From the NCBI GenBank assembly GCA_001770775.1, contig MESA01000038.1, positions 96,960 to 160,959 on the forward strand: a stretch of 64,000 nt of DNA, given 5' to 3'. A program made the position numbers and the translations under genes. This DNA comes from Burkholderiales bacterium RIFCSPHIGHO2_12_FULL_63_20 (GTDB taxonomy: Bacteria; Pseudomonadota; Gammaproteobacteria; Burkholderiales; Burkholderiaceae_C). Shown piece after piece: positions 32,922 through 42,697 of the stretch. Positions within the stretch are counted from its first letter, which is position 1, and the number at the start of each line of letters is the position of its first letter. The notes below the pieces were generated by a model, which worked only from the letters and a program-made list of their open reading frames with translations, did not search any database and was not told where the DNA came from.

Positions 32922-33860
32922 TCAGCCGCGCCGCAAGGCACGCATCAGGCGCTGCCCCAGCGTCACCAGGGCCAGGGTCACGACACCCACGATCACGCCA
33001 CCCACCCCGTCGAGCACAGTGGGGGTGATCGCCTCCAGCACACCGCCCACACCGGGCACGGTGCCCGTGGCCTGGGCCCAGTGGTGAATCACCTCGTGGG
33101 CACCCGGCAGGCCGTGTAGCACGATGCCGCCGCCCACCAGGAACATGGCAGCGGTGCCCACCACCGACAGGGTCTTCATCATCACTGGCGCGGCGGCCAG
33201 CAAGCCGCGACCGATGGCCGCCCTCACGGCCCCGCCACGCTGTTGCAGGTACAGCCCCACGTCGTCCATCTTCACGATGGCGGCGACCAGGCCATACACC
33301 CCCACGGTCACCAGCAGGGCCACGCCGCTGAGCACCAGCACCTGTTGCGTGAACGGCGCCGCCGTGACGGTGCCCAGCGTGATGGCCACGATCTCGGCCG
33401 AGAGAATGAAATCGGTGCGCACCGCGCCCTGGATCTTGTCGCGCTCGAAGGCCACCAGGTCGACCGACTCGTCCTTCAGCGCGGCGCTGAGCGCCTCGTG
33501 GTGGGCGGCGTCTTCCTCGGGACCATGCAGCAAGGGATGCGCGAGCTTTTCCACGCCCTCGAAGCACAGGTACGCGCCGCCGATCATCAGCAGCGGGGTC
33601 ACGGCCACAGGCAGCCAGGCGCTGATGGCCAGCGCAGCCGGCACCAGGATGACCTTGTTGCGCACCGAGCCCTTGGCCACGGCCCACACCACCGGCAGTT
33701 CGCGCTCGGCACGGATGCCGGTGACCTGCTGGGCATTGAGGGCCAGGTCATCGCCCAGCACCCCCGCGGTCTTTTTGGCGGCCAGTTTGGACATGGCCGC
33801 CACGTCATCGAGCATCAGGGTGATGTCATCGATCAAGAGGAGCAAGCTGGTTCCGGCCAT
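32922..33860 (-). CDS. DUF808 membrane protein (YedI-like)
   Basis: A 312-residue inner-membrane protein of the YedI/DUF808 family. The start ([44 protein letters not shown]) is highly characteristic. Several hydrophobic helices follow ([43 protein letters not shown]). Function is unknown. It is convergent with parA and divergent from nothing close, with the HDOD gene following upstream on the same strand. Confidence 0.9.
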   Translation of the reverse strand: MAGTSLLLLIDDITLMLDDVAAMSKLAAKKTAGVLGDDLALNAQQVTGIRAERELPVVWAVAKGSVRNKVILVPAALAISAWLPVAVTPLLMIGGAYLCFEGVEKLAHPLLHGPEEDAAHHEALSAALKDESVDLVAFERDKIQGAVRTDFILSAEIVAITLGTVTAAPFTQQVLVLSGVALLVTVGVYGLVAAIVKMDDVGLYLQQRGGAVRAAIGRGLLAAAPVMMKTLSVVGTAAMFLVGGGIVLHGLPGAHEVIHHWAQATGTVPGVGGVLEAITPTVLDGVGGVIVGVVTLALVTLGQRLMRALRRG

Positions 33861-33903
33861 GAAAGTGAGATCTCGGTAAGAAAAGAATGCGTGCGCGCAG
33901 AAC

Positions 33904-34785
33904 TCAGATGATATCGAGACTGTCTCGCAATTCGTCTTCCCAGCTCAACAGTTCCTCCATGGGCAGGTGTAGCCAGGCCATCGCCGCCTCGCCATGGGCT
34001 CGCCAGTCAGCGTCCTGGTCCAGGCCCTCATGACGCCGCATCAGGAACTCGGCCAACAAGCCCACCGCAATGAGGGTGTGCACATCCGGGTCGATGCGGC
34101 CTTCACCCAGGGCATCAAGGTCGTGGTGCAGGCGAATGGCCGCCGCCACAGTGGGCGAGAGGCGCCACACGCGGGCCACCAACCCACCCACCACAGCGTG
34201 GTCGGTGCGGTGATTGGCGTTCTCAGTGGCCACGTAGGAGCGGTCAATGCGTGCAGCGGCTTCAACCATGGTCGAAGGGTAGCCCTTGATGCTTTGCACC
34301 ATCACCGGCAGGCCCACGTGGCAGAACAGGCCGTAGGTGTGTGCCACATCGGCCGACATGCCCGGCAGGAGGCGGGCCATGAAGGACAGGGCCACGGCCC
34401 GCTTGGCCGATCGCTCCCAGAAGCGCTGCAAAGCCGGATGATTGACGCGGATGGCACGCTGGGCCAGAAAGCGCGTCATGACGGTGGCGGTTTCGTCCAG
34501 GCCCAGGAGGTTCATGGCCTGGCCGATGGTCTGTACGGGCTGCCCCTGGGCGTAGGCCGGGCTGTTGGCGCAGCGCAGCAGGGTGGCCGACATGGCCACA
34601 TCGCTGGAGGCGATGCGCGCCACCTCGTTGAGGTCAGGCTCGGCCTCGGCCATCACGTGCTGCAATCGGGCCAACAGTTCAGGGCACGGCGGGATGACAA
34701 TGTGCTGCAAAGGGCCGCTTTTGCGGGCGCTGTCGAGTTCCAGCAAAATGTCACTGGTGCGCGTGGCGGTCGTGGCAGAAGTCAT
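33904..34785 (-). CDS. HDOD domain protein
   Basis: A 293-residue cytoplasmic protein that is mostly one HDOD domain, an HD-related fold without the full catalytic HD set. [42 protein letters not shown] and the later [13 protein letters not shown] and [12 protein letters not shown] are typical. HDOD proteins act in signalling, often with two-component or c-di-GMP pathways; the partner is not evident. It is divergent from the M48 peptidase gene. Confidence 0.87.
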   Translation of the reverse strand: MTSATTATRTSDILLELDSARKSGPLQHIVIPPCPELLARLQHVMAEAEPDLNEVARIASSDVAMSATLLRCANSPAYAQGQPVQTIGQAMNLLGLDETATVMTRFLAQRAIRVNHPALQRFWERSAKRAVALSFMARLLPGMSADVAHTYGLFCHVGLPVMVQSIKGYPSTMVEAAARIDRSYVATENANHRTDHAVVGGLVARVWRLSPTVAAAIRLHHDLDALGEGRIDPDVHTLIAVGLLAEFLMRRHEGLDQDADWRAHGEAAMAWLHLPMEELLSWEDELRDSLDII

Positions 34786-34925
34786 GTGAGGTCAAGGTTC
34801 AGCAAAATCAGCGTGATCCGTCCGTTCTCATGCAGCGCAGTGGCGCCAACGGGGATACCGCTCTCATCCTAGCCGCCCCGCCCCCGTTTTCTACCCCAAA
34901 CTCCTGTTTTGTGAGCATTGCGACC

Positions 34926-36266
34926 ATGTCTGACCTGCATCCCCATGCCCTGGCCGAGCGACTGGCCCGCAACCGACTGAACCGCCGCGACGCCATCTGG
35001 CTGTTTGGCGCGGCCACCGCCTCGCTGCAAGGCTGCGCGGTCTCGCCCGTCAGCGGCGAACGCATCCTGGTGGGCATGAGTGAGGCGCAGGAGGCAGCCA
35101 TTGACCAGCAGCAGTCCCCGCACCAGTTCTCTCAAGACCTGGGGGCCATCCAGCATGAGCCGGTCAATGCCTATGTGCGCGAAGTCGGCCAGCGTCTGGA
35201 TGCCCTCAGCCACCGCCCGAACATGCCCTACTCCTACCGGGTGCTCAACGCCAACTACGTGAACGCCTACACCTTCCCAGGCGGCGCCATGGGCGTGACG
35301 CGCGGCATCATGGTGGACATGGACGATGAGGCTCAGCTGGCCGCCCTGCTGGGGCATGAACTGGGCCATGTGAACGCCCGCCACTCGGCGCAACGCCAGG
35401 GGCAGACCATGATCGCGCAAACCGTGCTGGCCGGCGTGAATGCCGCTGCGCAAAACTCGGGCTGGGCACCCTTGATCGGCCTGGGCAGCCAGGTGGGTGC
35501 CAGCGCGCTGTTGGCCAATTACTCCCGCAGCAACGAACACGAAGCCGATGCGCTGGGTCAGGCTTACATGGTGCAAGCCGGCTATCCGGCCACGGGCATG
35601 ACGCGCCTGCACCAGATGCTGGTGCAAGAGGAGCAGGAAGCACCCTCCACGCTGGCCACGATGTTCTCGTCGCACCCGATGAGCAGCGAGCGGCGCGACC
35701 GCGCCCGTGTGGCCGCCGAGACCACCTACGCCAGCAGCCTCAGGGCGTCCGTCCGGCGCGAGCGCTTCATGGACAACACGGCCCCGCTGCGTCAGATCAA
35801 ACCTGCCATCCAGGCCTGCCAGAAGGGCGAAAGCGCCATGTCGGCCCGCAAGCTCGACGAGGCCTCCGGCCAGTTCCGCACGGCCCTGAAGCAGGCACCG
35901 CGCGACTACGCGGCCAACCTGCGCATGGCGCAGTGCCTGCAGGCCCAGGGCAAGACGGCCGATGCCCGGTCCTATGTCGACAACGCTCGCAACATCTACC
36001 CGCAAGAAGCCCAGTCGCACAAGCTGCTCGCCACCCTGGCACTGCAGCAGCGCAACCCGCAGACGGCCTTGCAGGCGCTCAACACCTTTGACCGCCTGCT
36101 GCCGGGCGACAGCGGCGTGCTCTTTCTCAAGGGTGCGTCGCTGGAGGCCATGGGGCAGCGCGAATCGGCGGCCCAACACTATGCGCGCTACCTGCAACAG
36201 GTGCGCAGCGGCGACGCCTCGCAGCACGCCTACACACGGCTCAAGGCCTGGGGCTACGCAAAGTAA
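34926..36266 (+). CDS. M48 family metalloprotease with TPR repeats (BepA-like)
   Basis: A 446-residue periplasmic zinc metalloprotease. The signal region carries RR and ends at LQGC, a lipobox-like site, so it may be a Tat-exported lipoprotein. The active site is LLGHELGHVNARH (HEXXH) and the third ligand is in NEHEADALGQAYM. The C-terminal 160 residues are TPR-like helices (SARKLDEASGQFRTALKQAPRDYAANLRMA). BepA-type enzymes supervise outer-membrane assembly. The stop is directly followed by the dusC start. Confidence 0.9.
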   Translation: MSDLHPHALAERLARNRLNRRDAIWLFGAATASLQGCAVSPVSGERILVGMSEAQEAAIDQQQSPHQFSQDLGAIQHEPVNAYVREVGQRLDALSHRPNMPYSYRVLNANYVNAYTFPGGAMGVTRGIMVDMDDEAQLAALLGHELGHVNARHSAQRQGQTMIAQTVLAGVNAAAQNSGWAPLIGLGSQVGASALLANYSRSNEHEADALGQAYMVQAGYPATGMTRLHQMLVQEEQEAPSTLATMFSSHPMSSERRDRARVAAETTYASSLRASVRRERFMDNTAPLRQIKPAIQACQKGESAMSARKLDEASGQFRTALKQAPRDYAANLRMAQCLQAQGKTADARSYVDNARNIYPQEAQSHKLLATLALQQRNPQTALQALNTFDRLLPGDSGVLFLKGASLEAMGQRESAAQHYARYLQQVRSGDASQHAYTRLKAWGYAK

Positions 36267-37250
36267 ATGGCCCTGCTGCTCGCGCCCATGGAGGGCCTGC
36301 TTGATTTCACGTTGCGCGATGCCCTGACCCGCGTGGGCGGGCTCAGCCGCTGCGTGTCCGAGTTCATCCGCGTGACCGATACCGTGCTGCCCGAGCGGGC
36401 CTATGTGCGCGTCATTCCCGAGTTGCGCCAGGGCAGCCGCACGTCGGCCGGCGTGCCGGTGCGTGCGCAGCTGCTGGGCTCCGACCCGATCTGCCTGGCC
36501 GACAACGCGGCCTTCCTGGCTACGCTGGGCCCGGCGGGCATCGATCTGAATTTCGGTTGCCCAGCGAAGGTGGTCAACCGCCACGGCGGCGGCGCCGCGC
36601 TGTTGCAGGAGCCCGAACTCGTGCATCGCATCGTGCGGGAGGTGCGCCGTGCCGTGCCCGCCAACATGCCGGTGTCGGCCAAGATGCGCCTGGGCTTCCA
36701 TGACGATGCCCAGGCCGAAGACTGCGCCCGTGCCATCGCCGAGGGGGGCGCCGACGAGCTGGTCGTGCACGCCCGCACCAAGGCCGATGGCTACCGCCCG
36801 CCCGCCTACTGGGAGCGCATCGCCGACGTGCGCGCTTGCGTGGCCATCCCCGTGGTGGCCAACGGTGAGATCTGGACGGTGGCCGACGCGCGCCGCTGCA
36901 TCGAGGTGTCGGGCTGCACCGACCTGATGCTGGGGCGCGGCATCGTGGCCGACCCCGGTCTGGCGCTGGCGATCCTGGCCGACCAGGGGCTCACGCCTGG
37001 GTCGGCGGCCCCCACCTGGGACACGCTGCAGCCGGTGCTGTGGCAGTTCTGGACCCTGGTGCAAGCGCGCATCGAGCCGCGCGCACGCACCGGGCGCATG
37101 AAACAATGGCTCAATTACCTGCGGCGGCGTTATCCTCAGGCCGAAACCGCTTACCAGGCCCTGCGCACGGTCACCGATTCGCGACAGATGACGGACTGGA
37201 TGCAGACGCACCTGACCGCGCTGCACGCCCCGGACCGACTCGCCGCCTGA
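36267..37250 (+). CDS. dusC: tRNA-dihydrouridine synthase (DusC-like)
   Basis: FMN-dependent tRNA modification enzyme of 327 residues that reduces uridine to dihydrouridine. LLLAPMEGLLDFTLRDAL starts the barrel, the catalytic cysteine is in DLNFGCPAKVVNRHGGGAALL, and FMN-binding motifs VHARTKADGYRPPAYWERI and VVANGEI follow. The sequence type (PMEGLLD, RHGGGAALL) fits DusC, which acts on U16. The start codon is directly next to the protease stop (TAAATG), so translation is likely coupled. Confidence 0.93.
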   Translation: MALLLAPMEGLLDFTLRDALTRVGGLSRCVSEFIRVTDTVLPERAYVRVIPELRQGSRTSAGVPVRAQLLGSDPICLADNAAFLATLGPAGIDLNFGCPAKVVNRHGGGAALLQEPELVHRIVREVRRAVPANMPVSAKMRLGFHDDAQAEDCARAIAEGGADELVVHARTKADGYRPPAYWERIADVRACVAIPVVANGEIWTVADARRCIEVSGCTDLMLGRGIVADPGLALAILADQGLTPGSAAPTWDTLQPVLWQFWTLVQARIEPRARTGRMKQWLNYLRRRYPQAETAYQALRTVTDSRQMTDWMQTHLTALHAPDRLAA

Positions 37251-37277
37251 CCCTCACAATAAGAAAGCCCCAGCCCG

Positions 37278-38258
37278 ATGGCCATCCAATGGTTCCCCGG
37301 TCACATGAACGTGACCAAAAAAGCCATCACCGAACGCATGAAGGACATTGACGTGGTGATCGAGTTGCTCGACGCCCGTCTGCCCGGCTCCAGCGCCAAC
37401 CCCATGCTGGCCGAGCTCACCGGCAAGCGCCGCAAGCTCAAGGTCCTCAACAAGCAGGACCTGGCCGACCCGGTGCGCACCGAAGCCTGGCTGGCCTGGT
37501 ACAACGCCCAGCCCGATACCCGTGCGATCGCACTGGACGCCAGCGACACCGCACCGGCCCAGCGCCTGATCAAGGCCTGCCGCGAACTGGCCCCCAACCG
37601 GGGCGGCATGGACAAGCCCTTGCGCGTGCTGATCTGTGGCATCCCCAACGTGGGCAAGTCCACCTTGATGAACACGCTGGTGGGCAAGAAAGCGGCCAAG
37701 ACCGGCGACGAAGCCGGGGTGACGCGCATCGAGCAGCGCATCAACCTGGCCAGCGACTTCTACCTGTTCGACACGCCCGGCATGCTGTGGCCCAAGATCA
37801 CGGTGGAGCGCAGCGGCTACCACCTGGCCGCCAGCGGCGCCGTGGGCCGCAACGCCTACGACGAAGAAGAGGTGGCGCTGGAGTTGCTCAGCCGCCTCAA
37901 AGGGCCTTATCCTGAACTGCTGGCTGCGCGCTACAAGCTCGACGACGCCAGCGCCATTCCCGGCATGCACGACGACGAGTTGCTCGAACTCATCGCGCGC
38001 AAGCGCGGTGCCGTCATGAGCGGCGGCCGCGTCAACCTGACCAAGGCATCCGAGATCGTGCTCAACGACTTCCGCAGCGCCATCCTGGGCCGCATCACCC
38101 TCGAATCTCCCGAAGAGTTCGAGGTGTGGTGGGCCGAAGGGGTGGCCCTGGAAGTCGAGCGGCAGCGCAAGAAGGCCGCGCGCCTTCAGAAGAAGAAAAA
38201 GGGCCCGGCCACCGCCGCGCCCGACAACAACAACGACGATCAAGACGATGAGGCTTGA
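37278..38258 (+). CDS. ylqF: Ribosome biogenesis GTPase YlqF (RbgA)
   Basis: A 326-residue circularly permuted GTPase of 50S assembly. The G4 motif (LNKQDLAD) precedes G1 (GIPNVGKSTLMN) and G3 (DTPGMLWPK), the mark of the YlqF/YawG class. The start AIQWFPGHMNVTKK is typical. The C-terminal tail is charged (RQRKKAARLQKKKKG, DDQDDEA). It is 27 bases downstream of dusC, and the two may form one unit with the protease gene. Confidence 0.94.
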   Translation: MAIQWFPGHMNVTKKAITERMKDIDVVIELLDARLPGSSANPMLAELTGKRRKLKVLNKQDLADPVRTEAWLAWYNAQPDTRAIALDASDTAPAQRLIKACRELAPNRGGMDKPLRVLICGIPNVGKSTLMNTLVGKKAAKTGDEAGVTRIEQRINLASDFYLFDTPGMLWPKITVERSGYHLAASGAVGRNAYDEEEVALELLSRLKGPYPELLAARYKLDDASAIPGMHDDELLELIARKRGAVMSGGRVNLTKASEIVLNDFRSAILGRITLESPEEFEVWWAEGVALEVERQRKKAARLQKKKKGPATAAPDNNNDDQDDEA

Positions 38259-38317
38259 GCCTTTCCGAGGCCACACGCCCGAGGCTCATTCCTTGATCCA
38301 CCCACACAAGGACCTTC

Positions 38318-39844
38318 ATGGCTTCCACCCCTGAACACATCAGCATGGCGCTGTTTTGCGACTTCGAAAACGTCGCGCTCGGCGTCCGCGATGCCAATTA
38401 CGAGAAGTTCGACATCAAGCGTGTCCTCGAGCGCCTGCTGCTCAAAGGCAGCATCGTCGTCAAGAAAGCCTATTGCGATTGGGATCGCTACAAGAGCTTC
38501 AAGGCCGCCATGCACGAGGCCAACTTCGAGCTGATCGAGATCCCGCATGTGCGCCAGTCGGGCAAGAACTCGGCCGACATCCGCCTGGTGGTGGACGCGC
38601 TCGACCTCTGCTACACCAAGTCGCACGTCAACACTTTCGTGATCATCTCGGGCGACTCGGACTTCTCGCCGCTGGTCTCCAAGCTGCGCGAGAACGCCAA
38701 GTACGTGATCGGGGTGGGCGTCAAGCAGTCCACGTCGGACCTGTTGACAGCCAACTGCGACGAATTCATCTTCTACGACGACTTGGTGCGCGAAAGTGCC
38801 CGTGTGGACGCGCGCCGCAACACGCGCAACAACCAGCCGACGGCCAAGCGCTCGCCTGAAGAAGAACAACGCCGCCGCGCCGAGCTGGACGTGCGTCGCA
38901 GCAAGGCCGTGGAAATGGCGCTGGAGACCTACGAAGCGCTGGTCACCGACCGCGACGAGGGCGGCAAGATCTGGGCTTCGGTGCTCAAGGAAGCCATCAA
39001 GCGCCGCAACCCCGGCTTCAACGAGAACTACTACGGCTTTCGCACCTTCGGCAACCTGCTGGAAGAGGCCAAGGCCCGCGGCCTGTTGGAGTTTGGCCGC
39101 GACGAAAAGTCGAGTGCCTTCGTCTTCCGCGGCACCGGTCTCACCGCCCTGGCCGAATCCTTGAGCCCCGAAGCTCTGGCCGAGGACCTCTCGGAGAACG
39201 GCTACGCCGAACTCCCTGCGTCCACCGAGTCGGACGACGATGGGGCGGCCCGCACCGAATCCGCAGCGGCACCTGCACGCGAGGCACAGCCCGAGTCTGG
39301 GCGCCACACGGCACGCGATGGCGAACCGCGCGGCCGTCGCCGCGGTCGTGGACGCGACCGGGATCGGGACCGCGGCGAAGCGGGCGATGGCGCACGCCCG
39401 TCACACCGTGAACCCATGGCCCCGCCCGCAGAGGCCTTTGATGCAGCGCGCGTCACGGCCTCGGCAGCCGCGACGAATGCCACTACCGAGCCGTTCGAGA
39501 CGGTGGCCGTCGCAGCGCCCGTGGCAGCGGAAGCGAGCGAGCCGCGTCGCCGCAGCCGAGGAGGTCGTGGGACCACGTCGACCCGTCGTGGCAAATCCGG
39601 GGAGGATCAGGGTGACGCCGCGGGAGCCGTTGCCGAGCGTGAGGCGCCGGTGCGGGCCACCCCTGAACCCGCGCCCACCATGGTCTCGCCCGTCCCGGCG
39701 ATGACCGACGCGCCGCCAGCCGCCACAGCTGGCGAGCCTGGCACCCCACCGGCCGCCAAGAAAGCCCGACGCGCGCCAGCCAAGAAAGCGGCCCCGCGTA
39801 CGCGTGCGCCACGCAAGACCAGCGCACCGACCGACGGCGCCTGA
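38318..39844 (+). CDS. NYN-LOTUS domain protein with long basic tail
   Basis: A 508-residue protein in three parts. Residues about 8-155 are a NYN (PIN-like) nuclease fold with the acidic residues of ALFCDFENVALG, NSADIRLVVDALD and VIISGDSDFSPLV. Residues about 195-265 are an OST-HTH/LOTUS domain (IWASVLKEAIKRRNPGFNENYYGFRTFGNLLEEA). The rest is low-complexity, first acidic, then RGRRRGRGRDRDRDRG, and finally Pro/Ala/Lys-rich (KKARRAPAKKAAPRTRAPRKT). NYN-LOTUS proteins bind or cut RNA; the target is unknown. Confidence 0.88.
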   Translation: MASTPEHISMALFCDFENVALGVRDANYEKFDIKRVLERLLLKGSIVVKKAYCDWDRYKSFKAAMHEANFELIEIPHVRQSGKNSADIRLVVDALDLCYTKSHVNTFVIISGDSDFSPLVSKLRENAKYVIGVGVKQSTSDLLTANCDEFIFYDDLVRESARVDARRNTRNNQPTAKRSPEEEQRRRAELDVRRSKAVEMALETYEALVTDRDEGGKIWASVLKEAIKRRNPGFNENYYGFRTFGNLLEEAKARGLLEFGRDEKSSAFVFRGTGLTALAESLSPEALAEDLSENGYAELPASTESDDDGAARTESAAAPAREAQPESGRHTARDGEPRGRRRGRGRDRDRDRGEAGDGARPSHREPMAPPAEAFDAARVTASAAATNATTEPFETVAVAAPVAAEASEPRRRSRGGRGTTSTRRGKSGEDQGDAAGAVAEREAPVRATPEPAPTMVSPVPAMTDAPPAATAGEPGTPPAAKKARRAPAKKAAPRTRAPRKTSAPTDGA

Positions 39845-39868
39845 TCGCCCTGGGCGGTCACCGCGTCC

Positions 39869-41245
39869 TCAGATGGGGGTTTCGGTGGCCGGCAGCCAGA
39901 ACCAGAAGGTGGCACCCTGCCCCGTCTGGCTCTCGGCGCCGACCCGGCCGCCGTGGCGCTCCACGATGCGCCGCACCAAGGCCAGACCCAGGCCCGTGCC
40001 TTCAAAATCGCGCTCTTCATGAAGGCGCTTGAATGGGGTGAACAGGTCGCGCTGACGGGTGGCATCGAAACCCACGCCGTTGTCCTGCACCGCCACCTGC
40101 ACGCCGCCCTCCCGGACCTCGGCCCACACCCGCACCTGCGGCCGTGCGGCCTTGCGGGAAAACTTCAGTGCATTGCCCAACAGGTTGACCAGCACCTGAC
40201 GCAACAAAGCCTTGTCGCACGCGACCACGGGCAGCGGCGCAACCTGCACCGGTTGCGCATGCCCTTCACCGTGGCTGAGCTCGAGGTGCTGCACCGACTC
40301 CTGGACCAACTCGGACAAGGCCACGGGCTGCTTGAGCAAGGCCACGTTCGACACACGGGCCAGTGCCATCAGGTCGGCGACCAGGTTGGACAGATTGGAC
40401 GACTGCGCTTGCACCGCCTGGAAGAGGCGGCGAGCGCGTTCGGTATCTCCAGCATCCAGCGCCGACAAAGCCACGCCTGACAGCCCCGCCATGCCCCCAA
40501 GCGGCCCCCGCAGGTCGTGAGACACCATGCTGTTGAACGATTCCAGCGAAGAGATGATGTCGCGCAACTCATGCGTGCGATCGGCCACACGTTGCTCCAG
40601 CGACTCATTGAGATCGCGCAAGTGGGCGCGCATGCGGCCCATCATGGCCGACATGACCCCCAGCCCAGCCAGCGCAAAGGGCACCGCGGACCAATAGCGC
40701 AGTTCAACCTGATCCAAGCCCATGGCATAGGCACCCGCCACCATGGGGATGTACAGGCACAGCATGGCGGCCGCAATGCCATGTCCCGCGCCGCTCTCGC
40801 GTCGCATCGCCCCCAGACTCAGGCAGCCCAGATAGGCAAAGATCAGGCCCGTCACGCCGTTGGCGATCAAGCTCTCATATCCAGGCCAGAGCTGGCGCGT
40901 CATCATCAGGGAGAGATAAGCCAGCCAGGTCAACGCAAACGACCACCAGGGCCCCGGACGCGGATGGCCTGTGTACAGGCGACTGCCTGCCACGAGCGCG
41001 CCCATGGTCGAGATGCCCAACACCATGGTGAGCACGTTCAAACTGGTACCAAACGGAGAATGCATGGCCGCCAACAAAACGGGCGCACCGGTGTTCATCA
41101 CACCGGCAGCCGCAAAGGTGACGGCCCACCAGCCCAAGCCCCATTCCGGTCGTCCATGCCGAAACCGCAGGAACACCACTGCGACAAACAACTGCACCAG
41201 ACCGGCGGCAATCGCGAAACCTTCCGAAAACGACAGAGGAGGCAT
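39869..41245 (-). CDS. Membrane sensor histidine kinase
   Basis: A 458-residue kinase. Residues 8-200 contain about seven hydrophobic segments forming a membrane sensor. A short coiled coil (LRDLNESLEQRVADRTHELRDI) leads to the HisKA domain with the phosphorylated histidine in NSMVSHDLRGPLGG (H243). The ATPase domain has N box NLLGNALKFSRK, G1 QDNGVGFD and G2 GTGLGLALV. No response regulator gene is adjacent, so it is an orphan kinase here. It converges on the NYN-LOTUS gene. Confidence 0.92.
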   Translation of the reverse strand: MPPLSFSEGFAIAAGLVQLFVAVVFLRFRHGRPEWGLGWWAVTFAAAGVMNTGAPVLLAAMHSPFGTSLNVLTMVLGISTMGALVAGSRLYTGHPRPGPWWSFALTWLAYLSLMMTRQLWPGYESLIANGVTGLIFAYLGCLSLGAMRRESGAGHGIAAAMLCLYIPMVAGAYAMGLDQVELRYWSAVPFALAGLGVMSAMMGRMRAHLRDLNESLEQRVADRTHELRDIISSLESFNSMVSHDLRGPLGGMAGLSGVALSALDAGDTERARRLFQAVQAQSSNLSNLVADLMALARVSNVALLKQPVALSELVQESVQHLELSHGEGHAQPVQVAPLPVVACDKALLRQVLVNLLGNALKFSRKAARPQVRVWAEVREGGVQVAVQDNGVGFDATRQRDLFTPFKRLHEERDFEGTGLGLALVRRIVERHGGRVGAESQTGQGATFWFWLPATETPI

Positions 41246-41364
41246 GCTGTGACCGAGAAATTCTGACCCCCAGTGTCACCGCATATCGCACCCCACCCTG
41301 TCGGTTTTTCCCTCGGAACCCACCCAAATGGGGGATGCGCTCGCGGTGACCGACTCGCCCGGGC

Positions 41365-41790
41365 TCAGCGCCGCGTCGGGACGCGCCAGACGACGAGGCA
41401 GCCCACCAGTCCGGCGATCAGCACTGCGGCTTGCACGATGGGCCGTTCGGCCAATTGCCAGGCCGAGGCCCCCACCATCAGGGCCATCATCCCGGAGGCC
41501 AGCCACTTGATGCGCAAGGGCATGCTGTGGTGGGCCTCCCAGTCGCGCACCATCGGGCCCAGCCAGCGGTGCTGCACCAACCACCGATGCAGACGGGGCG
41601 AGGCCTGGGCGAAACAGGCGGCTGCGAGCAAGACGAACGGCGTGGTGGGGAGTCCCGGCAGCACGGCACCCAGCAGGCCCAGCAACAAAGACAGCACCCC
41701 CGCCATCACCAGCACGGCGCGCTTGAGGCGCGCGCGAGCGGGCAGACGCTCAGGCAGCAAGGCAAACTTCGGCGTGGACATGCGGCCCAT
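41365..41790 (-). CDS. YbaN family DUF454 membrane protein
   Basis: A 141-residue protein with three hydrophobic segments and the DUF454 core GVLSLLLGLLGAVLPGLPTTPFVLLAAACFAQASPRLHRWL and GPMVRDWE. YbaN-type inner-membrane proteins have no established function. An ATG nine bases downstream is an equally good start. It lies between the histidine kinase and the alpha/beta hydrolase on the same strand. Confidence 0.9.
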   Translation of the reverse strand: MGRMSTPKFALLPERLPARARLKRAVLVMAGVLSLLLGLLGAVLPGLPTTPFVLLAAACFAQASPRLHRWLVQHRWLGPMVRDWEAHHSMPLRIKWLASGMMALMVGASAWQLAERPIVQAAVLIAGLVGCLVVWRVPTRR

Positions 41791-41847
41791 TGTCGCCCAG
41801 ACGCGTCCTCCGCCTGGGATGACCTTGCCAGATGCCCGAGCGCCGCC

Positions 41848-42621
41848 TCAGGCCCGTACCCGTACCCAATGGCGCTGCAGGCTGGCCCGCACCGATGCCG
41901 GATCGCCGAGCAACCCCATGTGGCCCAGCCCCGGCAAGGTGTCGACCACAGCCTGTGGGTTGACCTCGGCCAGGCGGCTCACCATGGCCTGTGCGGGCGG
42001 CGTGGTGCGCTCCCCGTGCACGAGGGTCACCGGCAGGTCCAACTGGTAGTAGGCGAAGGGCTGGGGCTCGGTGGACACGCTGCACACCTCGCGGAACATC
42101 TTCCAGCCCACCGGCCGGGTCATGGCCCGGGCCTTCTCAGGCATGCTGGCCCACATGCCCGGATGGTTCCAGTAGTCGATGAACCGTTCAATCCATGACT
42201 CCGAGCCACCCTCTTCCTCGTCCAGCATCGAGTTCTCGCCATACAGGTCCGCCACCTGGGCGGCCACCTCCGGGCTCAGCCGCTGCGGTTCGGCTCGCAA
42301 GGCCCCGAACAACACGGGTTCATACAGCCACAGCGAACGCACCGGCAGACCCATCTCCCGCACCAGTGTCAAGGCCACAAAGCCACCATACGAATGTCCG
42401 CCCAGGTGAATGCCGGTGGTGCCCGGCGGAATCTGGGCCATCAAGTGGGCCACCTCATCCCGCACGGAGAACGCCGAGCCGCGCGGCAGCAGGTCATGCG
42501 GTGCGTAGCCCCGGTTCACCGGCGTCAGCGGCGTGATGCCTTCGGGCAGGTCCGCCAGCAAGGGACGCCACATGAAAGGCCCGGTGGCCGTGGAATGGAT
42601 GAACAACGCGACTTCGGACAT
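41848..42621 (-). CDS. Alpha/beta hydrolase
   Basis: A 257-residue alpha/beta-hydrolase. The nucleophile elbow is GGHSYGGFVAL, the oxyanion region is ALFIHSTATGPFMWRPLLADL, and the late histidine is in GLGHMGLLGDP. Substrate is unknown. It is divergent from the HxlR regulator at 42698 and its spacer carries two operator-like palindromes, so it is very probably the regulator's target. AAAGGTG precedes the start. Confidence 0.88.
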   Translation of the reverse strand: MSEVALFIHSTATGPFMWRPLLADLPEGITPLTPVNRGYAPHDLLPRGSAFSVRDEVAHLMAQIPPGTTGIHLGGHSYGGFVALTLVREMGLPVRSLWLYEPVLFGALRAEPQRLSPEVAAQVADLYGENSMLDEEEGGSESWIERFIDYWNHPGMWASMPEKARAMTRPVGWKMFREVCSVSTEPQPFAYYQLDLPVTLVHGERTTPPAQAMVSRLAEVNPQAVVDTLPGLGHMGLLGDPASVRASLQRHWVRVRA

Positions 42622-42636
42622 GGCAACACCTTTTTT

Positions 42637-42692
42637 ACTTGCTTGATGAAAGTAGATGCCAGCCTAACATCAACAACTTGCATCAAGCAAGT
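42637..42692. promoter_or_regulatory. Paired HxlR-type operators between hydrolase and regulator
   Basis: Two copies of ACTTGC-N5-GCAAGT: 42637-42653 (right arm GAAAGT, one mismatch) and 42676-42692 (perfect), 39 bases centre to centre. The outer halves also form a perfect 13-base inverted repeat (TACTTGCTTGATG / CATCAAGCAAGTA). A -35/-10 pair for the regulator (TTGATG-N16-TAACAT) would overlap site 1 and lie just before site 2. Confidence 0.65.
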
Positions 42693-42697
42693 AGACT

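Noticed and set aside
34869-37226. 785-aa minus-strand ORF
   Set aside because: It is antisense to the M48 protease and dusC genes, both with intact motifs.
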